A stretch of DNA of 64,000 bases from Daedaleopsis sinensis (Eukaryota > Basidiomycota > Agaricomycetes > Polyporales > Polyporaceae), in assembly GCA_033807695.1 (NCBI GenBank), contig CM066306.1, positions 682,001 to 746,000 on the forward strand, given 5' to 3'. The notes below the pieces were generated by a model. It ran no database searches. It was not told the origin of the DNA and worked only from the letters and a program-made list of their open reading frames with translations. Below are positions 11,468 through 23,178 of this stretch, piece after piece; position 1 is the stretch's first letter; every line of letters starts with the position of its first letter. A program made the translations under genes and the position numbers.

Positions 11468-13738
11468 CTTCGCGAACACGCCCGTCCGAGTCCGCGGGCC
11501 CCGCTGGCCCATGCGCTCCGAAGAAGCTCCTGCTATGAATATCCATCAATATGGCACGTCGTAAGTGGTCCACGACGGACCGCTACTCAACGACCCCGCG
11601 CGTCAGCGCTGCTTCGGACACGGGGACACGGAGGAGCACCGCGAGGGCCGCGTGACCGCGAACCCGTCTCAACTCTCGAATGTTCCGCAAACGGCCGTCG
11701 AACGTGATGCGCTGCAGAGCGTCCGACAAAATGGAGAAGAGCTTCGGGCTCTGTATACGGACTTGGCACGGGTCGTCTCGAGTGTTAAAGTATATGTTTT
11801 CGGCCCATCGTCGGGCGAGACGTAGCCGCGACAGATATTAACCCCAGGAAACGAAGGAGCAGCATGGCAAGAATACGATGCTTTCGCGTATGAAACCGAA
11901 AGGCACTGTCACTAGTACTTCTCATCACCGGAATCAAGACGATGTTGCTCCGTCAATATCCGGGAGACAGAAAACTGTGAAGAGCAGGGCTGGGCCTTCA
12001 GGACGATGTCGCGATATTTATGTGGGGAAGCTGCAAGCAATGATAGAAATTAGCTGTAGGAATACTGGTTTCAGAGCTACTGACCCTCGAAGACATATTG
12101 CAGTCTGGGGTAGCCGTGGAGGATACTCACAAGTCAGACTCACAAGGCCGCGTACGAGCATGAGGATCCACGGCTATACGAGTCTTCCCGGATCAGGTAT
12201 CCTCAACGCTCGTCGTGAGTGCTTGACGATATTTGTCCGCTCACTCCTCTACCCTTCATCTGGCCTTCAAGATGGTAAGTAGTGTCCTATAAAGATCACT
12301 GAGCTGGTGAAGAAGTTGGGAAGCGACTCGCTTATTCGGTACGCGCTGTAGCGCACTGTCCCCTAACTTAAGGTCAAGTCGGCAGAGCGTTAGTACCGTG
12401 GAGACTGAACATTGTTTAATTCGCACTAACCTGTGAACTCTCGGAGAAATGCACTGCATAGCCGATCAAGTCCTCGACCTCGGTCTTCGGTCCTCGGTGC
12501 AAGATACCCCCACGTGGTCGAGGTTGCGTCTTGATTCTACACTCGAGCACCTCGAGAGTCACACTTGCCAAGAGTAGGAACCCTACGCACGGAATGTGTT
12601 ACTGCGCCTCGGGCTGTTATGCATCATCGACATCGGCAAGCCCCTTCGCCAACAGACCAAGAACCTCGCCAGTACTCCGTCGAACAGTGCAACACTGGCA
12701 AGGTACCCTAGGAATTTGGAAGGAAAAGTCTGAACACGCATGCACCGAGAGACGCCAATCGCGATAGCTCGCCGGAGTCGAGATACTTATCCCTTCCCAT
12801 CAGAAATCGACATCCCGAGGGCGGCAGCAGTGAATCTGTTGGCCAAGAGGAATGTTTCCCCGGGACGAGTCTATTTCCCCAGACCACCTGCTGACGCCGC
12901 CACATGATCTGGGGTGGCCTGCACCGACCGCGAAAGTAACGGAACGTGCACATTGCAAGGCTTCCGCTCCGCCACTATGCATGTGCATGTTGCTGACGGT
13001 CCGCGCCGCGCCCTATGAATAGGACACAGGAAAACATGGGTCATCCGGCGCCAATGCGCCGCGCACGGGCAATAGAGCGGGGCTCGAGTCGATTTGCGAC
13101 AGCTGCAGCTGGAGGACTAATACGGTCCTGTTGAGCCCTGCATGGCCGCTTGTGAGGGGATGGAGACACGTCGGACCCGTGCCAGAACAGCACCCGTGGG
13201 TCCGAATGGACGAAACGCGGTCATGTACATCTTTGGGCAAGACGGGGTATCTTGTCGGAGAAGGCGCCTCCACGGCCAGGCTTCCCATTCGTTGTACATC
13301 GGAGGCGAGTGCGAGGGGGGTGCCTGTGGGTGGCCGGTCTCTGTTCCTGGGTTGAACGTCGCAACATCAATCCGCACTCCCTGATCCGTAGAAATAGCAC
13401 GGAAAGGACGCGGAAGCTCACGCACCGGGACCCATGATGCAAACACGATTCAGACGTCAACCGCGACATTGCGCTGTGATTGCGACCGGGGGATTCTCTG
13501 AACGATAGACTCCATGCGTTTCCGTCACGGACCGCGCGCACGGCCCGCCAGTAGACATGTCGCAGACCTATGGAGATCCATAGCTGCTACGACGTCCATA
13601 CGGCACACCGAAATTGCCCTGTCATGGCTGAAGGTGACATCATTAGACATTACGCACTATACATGTAGCATCAGAGAGGAAGATCTCTCGTGGTTTTCAT
13701 GACGCCGCCTGATAAGGCTGGTCCCGAGCAACGACGAT
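11468..13738. other. Long intergenic region
   Basis: About 2.3 kb with only short, unsupported ORFs on both strands and one imperfect inverted repeat (12111-12176). No coding motif, tRNA or transposon end was recognised. The segment around 12900-13500 is somewhat GC-rich but its frames contradict each other. Confidence 0.5.
12111..12176. repeat. Imperfect inverted repeat
   Basis: TAGCCGTGGA (12111-12120) and TCCACGGCTA (12167-12176) are exact inverse complements. Pairing extends imperfectly inward through GGATACTCA and TGAGGA. The roughly 30-base loop and lack of flanking duplication do not show what it is. Confidence 0.45.
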
Positions 13739-15469
13739 CTACTGCTGTTTAGCCTCGCGCTCCATCTTGCGTATAGCGCGGCGGCGAATATCTTTATGCA
13801 AGGCGTGTGTGAAGCGAGCATATTGCATGTGCCACCCCGCGACGTTCTGCAATGCACAGCAGTTCAGAATCCTAGCCTACATGATAGAAAGCGTAGCTAG
13901 AAACGCACCATGATGTAATCAAGTAATGCGTGGCTCCAGTACGGCGTAACGACGCCTGGACGTTTCGTCCAGAGCGCGCCGCACGAGAGAGTCAGCTTTG
14001 ATAGCACGCTGCGGACGAAGGCTTTCGGCGTCGGAATCAGGGCGCTGGCGCGACGAATCTTCGACATGTTCGAGACCTGTATTGGTCAAGGGGGTCAGGA
14101 GCAAGTCTTTGGCGATATGTACACGATGGGGGAATTAGTACCACAAAGTAGGTGTTGACACACTCGACGTCGATGCCCTTGGGACGCACTTCCTCGTTGA
14201 GTGAGCCTGTAAAGGACGCGAGGAAAGACTTGGTGCCGGCGTAGGTGGCCAGCATCGGGGACGTAACGGTGATACCAGAGAAGGAGCCCATGTTTAGGAT
14301 CAAGCCACGCTTCCTGCGAGAATTTGGTGAGTTTGAGGCAACGGTCGTATATCGTGAGGAGATCGGCCAAACGAACCTCTCCACCATGCCAGGAAGGATC
14401 AATCCGGTCAGCCGAACGACGGAGTTGACGTTGACGTTGACAATATCTTCCATGTTATCCTTGCACGCATGGAAGTCCTCCGGATACGTATACGACTTGC
14501 CGGCGTTGTTCACTAGATTAATGAGGGATAACAGTTAGCTATGTTCGTTGCACGTATATACGTGAAATAGCAAATGGTACGCATATAGCGAGTCCGCACA
14601 ACATTCAGGTAGGATTTCACACGAAGAACGTAGGATGACGGGTAGGCCGAGACGTTCTACGCCCTCTGGCGCACTGCCTCTGCGGTGGACCATTCTCGTA
14701 CTCCTGCCTCGTTACCTTTGAAACGCATGAAGGCTGACTGGATACGAATCTAGACCGATGTATGTTGGGCATTGCAGACTCACCAAGGACGCCAATATCA
14801 AGACCTGCAATATCTGACTCCAATTTCTGCCACTGCGCAGCATCGTTGAGCTTGGAGAAATCCATCGTGACTGCCTTTGCCTGGACCCTCTTGTCGCCGG
14901 TAGATTTCGACTCTAATAACACACGCTATGTCTCAGTCGCATGTCGTGGCGACTCGCTGGGAGTTTACGCACCAATCTCCGTCACAAGGGTGGCCAAGGC
15001 GGACGCGTTCCTGGCCGACACGATCACGTTGAAGCCTTTTTGCGCAAGTTGGAGGGCAAACTCGCGTCCTATGCCTTCAGAAGCCCCGGTGACAACTAGA
15101 GGTATTCTCGTCTGAGTGAATATCTTAAACTGCCATCATAGGCTCGACGTACCAGCCCAAGCACCCTTTCCGGCACCATACTTCTTGAGCTATACCCCAG
15201 GTGTCAGCCCACCGGTGCCAGAGTTAAGACCTTGATGAAGGACACGCACACTCTTTCCCGACACCACAAATGTCTGAAGGAGGACAAAGAGTGTCTTCAA
15301 CGCGAATCTAGCCACAGAGAATCCGCCAATAGCAAGCAGGAAAAGGGTGAACCTAGGATAGTCCGTCACTGACGTAGTTGTCAACGTTCTGTGTGAATAT
15401 GCGTAGACTATCAAACTTACCCAAAACATGGGAAGAGGGGACAGGAACTGCAGAGAGAAACGTCGCCAT
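13739..15469 (-). CDS. IFA38: Very-long-chain 3-oxoacyl-CoA reductase
   Basis: An ER membrane short-chain dehydrogenase that should reduce 3-ketoacyl-CoA to 3-hydroxyacyl-CoA, the second step of very-long-chain fatty acid elongation (KAR/Ifa38 family). Nine exons join in frame: 15469-15421, 15368-15250, 15189-15153, 15095-14973, 14912-14784, 14512-14377, 14313-14142, 14076-13909, 13846-13739, giving 346 residues, the usual size. A hydrophobic N-terminal segment ([16 protein letters not shown]) is the membrane anchor. The NADPH site is [19 protein letters not shown], followed by VNNAGKSY. The active site has NMGSFSG (Ser) and TYAGTKSF (YxxxK). The C-terminus is basic (KMEREAKQQ) with Lys at -3, weakly like an ER-retrieval signal. 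It is close to 17-beta-HSD type 12; the anchor and fungal context favour the elongase role. Confidence 0.9.
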
Positions 15470-16278
15470 ACTGTTTCGGAGAGAGGGACGACGCGATGAC
15501 GGTCGGACGCGTCGGCGAGACGCGATTCTCGGAGGCGCCCATATGGATCCGCACCAGGACACGGGCGCCTAAGCGCCTGGTGCTCTACGTATACCCTCGC
15601 CTACGACCATGCGCTCATCATATATGTCTTGGTCTGCCTCAAGGCTGTTTGGCGGAAAATGGCCGGCTCATCTTCTGGCCCTACGCGATTCTTCTTAACA
15701 AACAACAACGACGCAGAAGCGTTGCTGGCGGTTCTCCAGCACGCATACAACCACCACCCCCGACCGACTCCCGACATTCCGAGGACACAGGACGGGAACA
15801 CAGGTCGAGAGAGTTGTTGAGAGGCTTAGGAAGCCGGTACGTGCACACACATCTGTCTTCAGTACGCATAAAGCGTTGACGCAGGCCGCTGGCATCAACT
15901 AGCGCGTACATAAGCCGAGGGCAAGCTCGCGAAGCCGTCCTCGCCGCCAGCATCGATCCGAAACCGCCATCGCGCGTGGCAAAATCAACGAGTCCAGCCT
16001 GCACGCCACCGCACATCGTGCGCGGTACTTCTCCTCTCCCCAATTGCGTGAGCATTGACTTGTGTCCGCGCGTACATATCGCCTGTGCCGTAGAAAGGCC
16101 CAGCAGCCCCGGTGCGACAAGGTGCGTACTACAACAATTTTGTTTGACACGCCACACACAACAAAACAGACACGCTGACATTTCATCCGCATACACACGC
16201 GCACACAGTCCGTACAACCCGCCACAGTAGCAGTAGCTTCAACTGCAATTGACCACCCAACAAACGGAAGGCAGCATA
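15470..16278. other. Divergent intergenic region
   Basis: It separates the minus-strand reductase from the plus-strand orphan gene and so should carry both promoters. Frames in it (for example minus 15681-16217) are Cys-rich but have no family signature. I see no clear TATA element. Confidence 0.45.
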
Positions 16279-16908
16279 ATGCCCGCAGCAGAGGCACTCC
16301 CAGTGCACCTCGAGAGCAACGCGCTCTACGTGACCACCATCCCGCTCACGCAAGGCTTCCACTACGCCCTCATCCACGTCGACAAGCACGGCACCGCGAT
16401 CCGCCACCACTGGGCCGCCATCAGCATCGACCCGCATGGGCCCGAGGGCTACGTCTCGCAGCCCGTGCCCGGCGGCCCGCGCATGAAGGCCGGCCAGCAG
16501 CAGATCCTCGCGTACTTCAAGGTCGCCGAGCCCGGCTTCGCGCCCCCGGACGCCGCCGCGCTGCGCGACGTGTGCGCGGGCGTGTTCCCGCGGAGCGCAC
16601 CGAGTGCGCTGCAGAACCGCGCTGCGAATGTGAACTCGCGCACGTGGGTCACGCATGTCCTGGCACGGCTGCTGGGCTCGGGCCAGCGCGCGGTCGAGAT
16701 CGAAGGCTTCGTGAGCGCGCACAGTCGCGTGTATGGCGACAGCCATGCATGTGCGTTCTTGTTCGGCAGGCCCTATACGACGCTCGTCGTGCCCGTCTCC
16801 CAGTGCGAGTCCTCCGTGAGTGTCCTGGGTGTCGGGCTTGCTTTCACGTTACTGACCAGTGAGTTGCAGTGTAGTGCATGCCGCAGTCGTCAGCGGCACT
16901 CAGTGTAA
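16279..16908 (+). CDS. Uncharacterised basidiomycete protein
   Basis: I do not recognise a function. The first in-frame ATG is at 16279 (MPAAEALPVHLESNALYVTT), and the frame stays open to 16908, 209 residues. A possible in-frame 54-nt intron (16816-16869, GTGAGT..GCAG) would shorten the tail by 18 residues. The N-terminal half looks like beta strands (GFHYALIHVDKHG, then RHHWAAISIDPHG). A middle segment reads QQQILAYFKVAEPG, and the C-terminal half contains NSRTWVTHVLARLL. High G+C at third positions and no stops support coding. The pattern resembles small orphan families expanded in mushrooms, but that is memory-based and unproven. No signal peptide or membrane helix is visible. It is convergent with the dioxygenase gene. 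Confidence 0.65.
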   Translation: MPAAEALPVHLESNALYVTTIPLTQGFHYALIHVDKHGTAIRHHWAAISIDPHGPEGYVSQPVPGGPRMKAGQQQILAYFKVAEPGFAPPDAAALRDVCAGVFPRSAPSALQNRAANVNSRTWVTHVLARLLGSGQRAVEIEGFVSAHSRVYGDSHACAFLFGRPYTTLVVPVSQCESSVSVLGVGLAFTLLTSELQCSACRSRQRHSV

Positions 16909-17094
16909 GCGACTGGGACTGTCTAACTGGGAAAAGTACATAGACTACGGACATCCGGACTACCTTCATCTCATCCTCCATCCTTGTATAATCAGGCTCT
17001 TCTCTTGTATGTATCCCGCTGTCCCACCGCTTTCGCATCTGTAATACACGCTAGACGCACGGAGTCATCGTTGCAACGCCGGACACCTCATCCA

Positions 17095-18672
17095 TCATCC
17101 ACGCGCGACGACGACCTGGTACGGCACAGGCCCGTTGATGTGCATGCTCTCGACGGCCCCGCCCGTCTTCAGCGCGTGCGCCTTCATGCGCTCCACCTCT
17201 GCCACGATCATCGCGTCCTTGCCTGCCCGCGTCCCCGGCGTGAATCGCTTACGCGGGCCGACGATCTTCCACTCGGGGAGGGACTCAACACCTAGCGTGC
17301 GGAGGATCTTCGACTCGACGATGGACTAGTTTACGGCAACAATATGAGTATCGTGTTCGAATTCATTATGGGAACGCCCTCTACTCACATAGTCAGCGGG
17401 GTCACTCCGGTTGAGATTGAGCGGGTCCTTCAACGTTACAGGTGGGTTCGTGATGAAGCGCGGGATCCGACGGTGGTTCTTCGAGGCAGAATGGGGCTGT
17501 CGAGGCGACGCCGTTCAGTCCGCGGCATGCATACTAGTGGCGCACCAACTTGAAGCGGCGCACCATGAATGGGTGGAGGAGGATGACGTCCCCCGCCTCC
17601 CCGGTCAGCTGTCGGTACAGCCGTCATCGACTCCCTCACGCACGAAAGCCGACGCAAGGCTCACCTCGACGAACTCCTGGCATGTTTGAATGGAGCATAT
17701 CGAGCGGCTGCCGTCCGGGTCCTGCGGCATGTCTCTCCCGCCCTCGGGGTGCTCGTACAGCCTGCCAGCACGAATATCAGTTCAAGGCCAAGAGCTCGAT
17801 GCGCCGACAGAGGTATATGCGCGTACCATTGCACGACATTCTTGATTCCGTCCGGGGCTATGTACGTCCCGCCCGCGCGGTGCGTGATGTCGTTGAACAG
17901 CACGATCACCGTCAGGCCCTGCTCGCCCGAGTCGAGAAAGTGCGTGAACCTGCCCCGCGATGTGTCCTGAGCCGATATCCCGACGTGGGGTCGTCAGCTC
18001 TCTCACCAATCTCCGTCACTGTATGCACATATTCACATGTTAGCAAGGGTTACAGGGGGACAAAGGGAGACGCGGAAGACGTACATGTGCCAGTTCCCCA
18101 GATCCTTTGGCTCGACGACCTTCTGTACGGCATGCAGTAAGTCGAGAATGCCCAGACGACGTTGTGGCACAAGACTCTCACATCTGTCCAATCCTCCGAG
18201 CCTAGGTTGATGATCAAGCTGTCCCCGCAGCTCTCGAAAAGCGTCGGGTCGATCCTGTCCTGCCCGCCCAACAGCTCGCCTACGCGCCGAGCGGTCCGTC
18301 AGCACCACTGGCATATATGCATCGGCCTGCGCCCGACATCCCACGTATAGTACGTACACATCGCGCCCCACGCATTCGGCATGAACTCCTTCGTCGGTAC
18401 CTCGCGGTGCCGCGGCATGTGGATCTGCGCGAATCGAACGGATGTCAGACTCTGCTCTATTCCAACTCTGCTCAACGGGGGGACTTTCGTACCTTCTCTT
18501 TCTCCCAAGTCGACTTGTCCTCAGCATCGTACCCAAGTCTCACCCACACGTTCTCCGTGAACGCCTTCAGGTACTTCTCCTCGACCGCTTTGGGGATCCG
18601 CACCCATCCGTGCTGCAGGAAGTGCTCCCGCTGCTCTGGGCTCAGGTACTTGTACGAGTCGGTGATGGCCAT
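17095..18672 (-). CDS. Phytanoyl-CoA dioxygenase (PhyH)-like oxygenase
   Basis: A predicted Fe(II)/2-oxoglutarate oxygenase. The start MAITDSYKYLSPEQREHFLQ with HGWVRIPKAV is the typical PhyH opening. Mid-protein reads DPTLFESCGDSLIINLG, then KDLGNWHIDGDWFTHFLDSG, containing the HxD iron-ligand pair. GQ-type strands follow (LTVIVLFNDITHRAGGTYIA) and then GEAGDVILLHPFMVRR, holding the distal His and a candidate 2-oxoglutarate Arg. The C-terminus ends NGPVPYQVVVARG. The gene has many small exons; a 12-nt exon (18018-18007) encodes the I-D-G-D segment, with the ligand Asp. The substrate is unknown: PhyH homologues in fungi act on lipids or secondary metabolites. No targeting signal is evident. 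Family assignment is strong, function within it open. Confidence 0.85.
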
Positions 18673-19119
18673 TGTCGATGGTTCTGGAGGCTGCAGTAAA
18701 TATTGTAGTGGTGGTAAGTAGGTGGTCAGTGCCCGATGGAGAAGGGAAAGCCTCCGCAGCTTCTGTACGGCCATGCGGACCGTTTGGGGCAGATGACCTC
18801 CACGCCCTCACCAAAATATTGCGGAGGTATGCGAAGTAGCGTGTTCATGCATGGTCCCAGGATCACATCGAAGAAAGGCTATCCAGCCCAGGTCATGAAT
18901 AACTGCTACCCAAGAAGACCTACGTACAAGCAAAAACGAAGGGGACGAAGGGGTAGTGATACAACAAAGGCCTCCCTGTCGAGGCTAAGTCACCTAGATA
19001 AGCATGCATCTAGAAGGCAGGATCGCTGTGAAAAAGCAGCATAACACGAACGCTAGAAAGGTGAGAGCAAATGCACAGGCCACTTAACAGCAACTTGAAA
19101 TACACAACGAATCCGCCAC
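18673..19119. other. Intergenic, promoter of PhyH-like gene
   Basis: About 450 nt between two minus-strand genes. It contains the upstream region of the dioxygenase gene and the 3' flank of the large disordered protein. No motif recognised. Confidence 0.45.
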
Positions 19120-22100
19120 TCATCCAGGATTGTTGACCGTCCACTGGCCATGCACCTCCCTCAAGACGCCCAGATACCTGTCCACCGTGATCTTCGTCGT
19201 GATCGCCGGCGGCTCGTCCATCATCTTCACCACCCGCGGGTCCTCGCACCGTGTCCCCCCTGGCCCATACAGCGACGTGAGCACGAGCGTCTCCGTGCAC
19301 TGCTCGCCCCACGCGGGCTGGAGATTGAACGCACGCATCACCTGCGTCTTCGTAATCACCACCCCGCCCGCGCCTTCGAGGTCGGGCGGGGTCGACGCGT
19401 TCACGAACCGGTCGAAGATCCGCTGCACGTAGCGGTACTGCGCGAGCTGCTCGGAGACCTTGAGCACGCGCTTGCGGTTCTCGACGAACGTCGCCCACTC
19501 GGGCTCCTTGTCGATGATCGCGCGGATGTACTTGCCGACCGCGTTGTCTAGGTCGGAAGACGCTTGCCCGGACAGCGTGGGCGTGACGGTCATCGCGGAG
19601 GGGGCCATCGTCGTCGGCATGACGGACGGGGTAGCGGTGGATACGGAGGAAAGGGATGGGACCGTCGGCACGAATGGAATAGTCACCGAAGGAAGTGCAG
19701 GATTTCCCTGCGACGCAGGGGTGGTGCTCGCCTCGGACTGGGGAGTGGGGATACCGAATGTGCCCGACCCATACCGCGCGAACGGGTCTGATGAGGGGAT
19801 CGATGTGGATGAGAAAGGACTCTTCGCGAGCGGATTGGCGAAGGCCGCGAAGCCCGTAGCTTGAGCGGGCACGGACATATCGGTAGAAAGGGTAGAGGAC
19901 CGAGAGTCGCTCCATGGGTATGAGCCAGGTTGGCTCGGCCCTGGGGAGACAGAGTGTTCGGTGTGCCGATGTGCCTGGACTGATAGCTTCGCCTTCTTGG
20001 GAGGCGAGGGCCCGGATGTGGATGTCGACACACTACGGGTGGATGCTACAGTACCCGGGGATTGTGTAAACGAGAACGAAGTCTTGATCGGCTGTAATGG
20101 GCGAGGGAACGCCTGTGGTTGTTGAGCCGTAGGGAGCTCCATAACCGGGGATATTGGTGACATCTCAACAGACTCAACGAGCTGCGGCGCCTGCGGTGGT
20201 TGAGGTACAGGAGACGAATGCGAAGGAGCGCGCGAATGGGTCCCATTTGACATACTGGCCGAAGGAGTCCTCCGATTGAACGGGGAATAGGCGTCATGCG
20301 ATTGTGGTTGCAGATAACCCTGCGAGCCTTCCGATCGGATGGACTGCACAGACTGTATACTTGCGGATCGTGTGCGTTTCCTGGACGACGTGGACGTGTA
20401 AGGGGCAGAGCCGAACTTGAGTTCTTCTGCAGAGGGATAGTCCTCGACGCTGAACAAGCTCGACCGACTGCCTTGTTTGTGTCCGGACACTGGCGCCGGC
20501 GTTTGCATGGGGTCGGGTGACGGTGATGCCATGGAATCCGTGATGGGAGTGAGTAGTTCGCGTTCGTGGCGAAGAGGAGAGCTCGAAGGGGCGTAAGATA
20601 TAGTCGCGGGCAGCGGGTTCTATGATCAAAATGTCAGTTATCCCCTGAGTTCCGGATGGATTGAGTGGTATCCCACGTACATCCTCGATATATATCTCTA
20701 GCGTGCGGTCTGGAGCAACCTTAAGATTGGCTGATTGACAGACCTGCTCTCCATCTGCAGATATCCGCAGAAAATACTGCTTGTACTTTCCCCGCAGCGT
20801 GTAAACCTTCGCGCTGCCTGGAAGACGTCGTCAATACAACTGACATCCATATGCAGAGTGGTGATTTACCATCTATCCTGGAGGGTCCCTTCTGTAGCTC
20901 CTCAGTGACCTCCTGTGCATCGGCCCAGAATCCCGCCTCCCCACCGTCCATTGGCCTCAGGGGTACCCGAACTTCGGTGAGCATGCTTTCTCCATCTCCG
21001 TTGCGCTTGTCTTCTATCAGCAATGTTAACACCCGACACGTGCGTATCGGGGCTTCAGGTTGCGGCTGCCTTTGAGGCTGAGGCTGAGGTTGATGTTGAG
21101 GAGGCTGAGGCAGCGCGGATGGGGCGGGCGAGGCTTGTTGGGATTGTTCATACCGATGCGGGCGCGATTTATGTCGTTTTTCGCGTGGTGGGGGTGCGGG
21201 TACGGGTACGGGTGCGGGTGCGGGTGCGGGTGCGGGTGCGAGACGTGGTGAGTGAGCGGGAGTAAACTGCTCAAAGTGAGATGGTGATAGATGGGTCGGG
21301 TCGAAGTGGTCTGTCACGAAAGGATCTTGGGTGTCGCCGAAGTAATAATTACTGTTAGGGTATGAAGTATCAGCGGGGTACATGCGGGTATCCTTGCGCT
21401 TGTGTGAACGCGAGTCACGGTGGTGATGTTGGGTGTCCGAAGGTGGATAAGACGATGATGCCGAAGGAGTCGGGCGATAAGGGTGATGTGAGGTAGCGCT
21501 ACTATGGGGTGTGGATTGAGGTGTAGGTATCGCTGTTGCTGCCGTTGCTGCTTGCTTCGTGTGATTAGCAGGTGCACTTTCGCGTATTCTGTCGTAATCG
21601 GTTTGGTAACGGTAGTATGATGGCCTAGGATGGGGATCCTGCACACGCTGGGTGGATTCACCGCTCTGACGATGGCGATGGCGAGTTGAGGTGGAGGAAG
21701 GCTGTGAATGACCACTGCTCACGCGCTCGCCAACATTAGCTCGATACGCTGCACCGTAAGGACCGTCTTGAACAGTGTACGGGGATCCGCCTGCGCTTGG
21801 GTCGTTCGTGTAGTGGTTGACTCGGAACGCTTTCTTTTGAGGATCAGGGGGAGGGGGAGGGGGAGGGTGGTGGGAATGGGCTATCGTCTGACCTGAGGTT
21901 CCTTTGTCGCGCTCCCTCCCTTTCCGCGACGCATCTTTGGTTCTGTCCTTTGTCCTTTCCTTCTCCTTTCCCTTCACCGACGCGTGTCGTGGCAAGTCCA
22001 CTACATCGGAACTATGCGAGGGATAGTAGCGATGAGGGGATGGTGCCGAAATAGGCCCCTCCTTAGGATGGTATGAGGTTGCAGGACCGGTAGGATTGGC

Positions 22101-22418
22101 GCCAAAGCCAACAGGTTGTCGGAGTAGAGAAGTACTGGCAAAAGAGGGTGTTTGGGAAGACGACGGATGAAGAGCACTCGAGGATGTGTTTTGCCATGTA
22201 TTTGGAGGGACGCTCTCTTCGTCTGGTGAACGGGAACGGAAACGTCCCTATAACGCGTTGAGAATCTCTGCCGACATATGAATACGCTGGAACATACCGG
22301 TGAGGATTCCCTACTGCTCCTGCATAATGGAGTCAATCAACAGTCCACATAGCCCGTATAGGGCTGATATATGACCTTTCGCTACCAAATGAAGCACTCA
22401 CGCGGAATTGTCGCTCAT
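19120..22418 (-). CDS. Large disordered Ser/Pro-rich protein
   Basis: Function not recognised. Five exons join in frame (22418-22402, 22319-22298, 22247-20870, 20817-20681, 20619-19120) to 1017 residues; exon 2 is only 22 nt. Residues 1-400 are mostly disordered: Ser/Pro/His/Gln-rich with an early basic block (VKGKEKERTKDRTKD) and an alternating Ala-Pro/Val-Pro run. About 410-550 is a folded-looking segment (RTCRVLTLLIEDKRNGDG, then KVYTLRGKYKQYFLRISADG and TLEIYIED) that could be a beta domain. A second disordered stretch carries SSRKRTRSAS and PPKKAKLS, both good nuclear-localisation candidates. The last 150 residues look helical (DLDNAVGKYIRAIIDKEPEW). A nuclear regulator is a reasonable inference, no more. 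Splicing of the 17- and 22-nt exons should be confirmed by transcript. Confidence 0.75.
21192..21240. repeat. Hexanucleotide microsatellite in coding sequence
   Basis: A GGGTGC/GGGTAC hexamer is repeated about eight times. On the coding (minus) strand it gives the Ala-Pro and Val-Pro dipeptide run of the large disordered protein. Its in-frame unit makes length changes tolerable. Confidence 0.8.
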
Positions 22419-23178
22419 GTTCAAGTTGAATCTCTCTAGATTCCAGAGACTGTATTACGGTGATCGTCGAGAGATACAGATAAAGCAAAGATTATGGCAA
22501 GTCGAACGAAGTCATAAGTTAGGACGATGAATATGAGGGGTCGTAAAGCCCTAGCTCCAGCGTGGAGGGCGAGACTACCAGACACCCGGCCGGTGCGCAG
22601 GCTAATGGTTCAACTTCGCCAAAAACGGGGAACAATGCGATCATTGCGATGTCTCGCGACCCCGTGAATATCACGTGCTGCAACGCGTCATTTACCAGGC
22701 GCGTGCTTTCGCTATAGTCCTGGTCCACGACCTACTTATGTAGAGATGGTCAGATGTATACTCATGAGTTCTAGTATTTTATGAGATGAGGTCAAGCAGC
22801 GATGTGCAGATGGAGTCGGTAGGCTAACCTGTTGTAGCGCGTTTTTTTTGTAAAGATAAAGGCGACAAGCATACTCAGACATGGAGAACGGATGGTTTGA
22901 AGGTAGTGAAATGCTAGAGTAGTTTAAACAGAGACGTCAATAGGGTTGGAGGTACCGGTCAAGAGGCAAGGGGGGCAAGACGGTGAGACGCCGAGGTCGA
23001 CCGCGTTATATAGGTACGTGTGCAGAGTCATGACTAGTCATGTGCCAGTCGTAAAGTCGTACATCGGGGCAATCGGTATTCGCGTTCTGGGCTCTACCAC
23101 TCGGTAGTCGAGATGAAAGTGCTGTTATACAGTCGGAAATTGACGGCGACGCCTTCGTAGGATATCTTGATCCCTCTA
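22419..23178. other. Intergenic with one unexplained small ORF
   Basis: A minus-strand frame ending at 22519 (VVDQDYSESTRLVNDALQHV, then IFTGSRDIAMIALFPVFGEV) is preceded by a TAG acceptor-like site at about 22734 and has protein-like composition. No upstream exon or family could be found, so it is left uncalled. The rest holds nothing evident. Confidence 0.4.

Noticed and set aside
22519..22728. Small minus-strand frame with protein-like composition
   Set aside because: No upstream exon with a start and no recognisable family; only noted in the intergenic entry.
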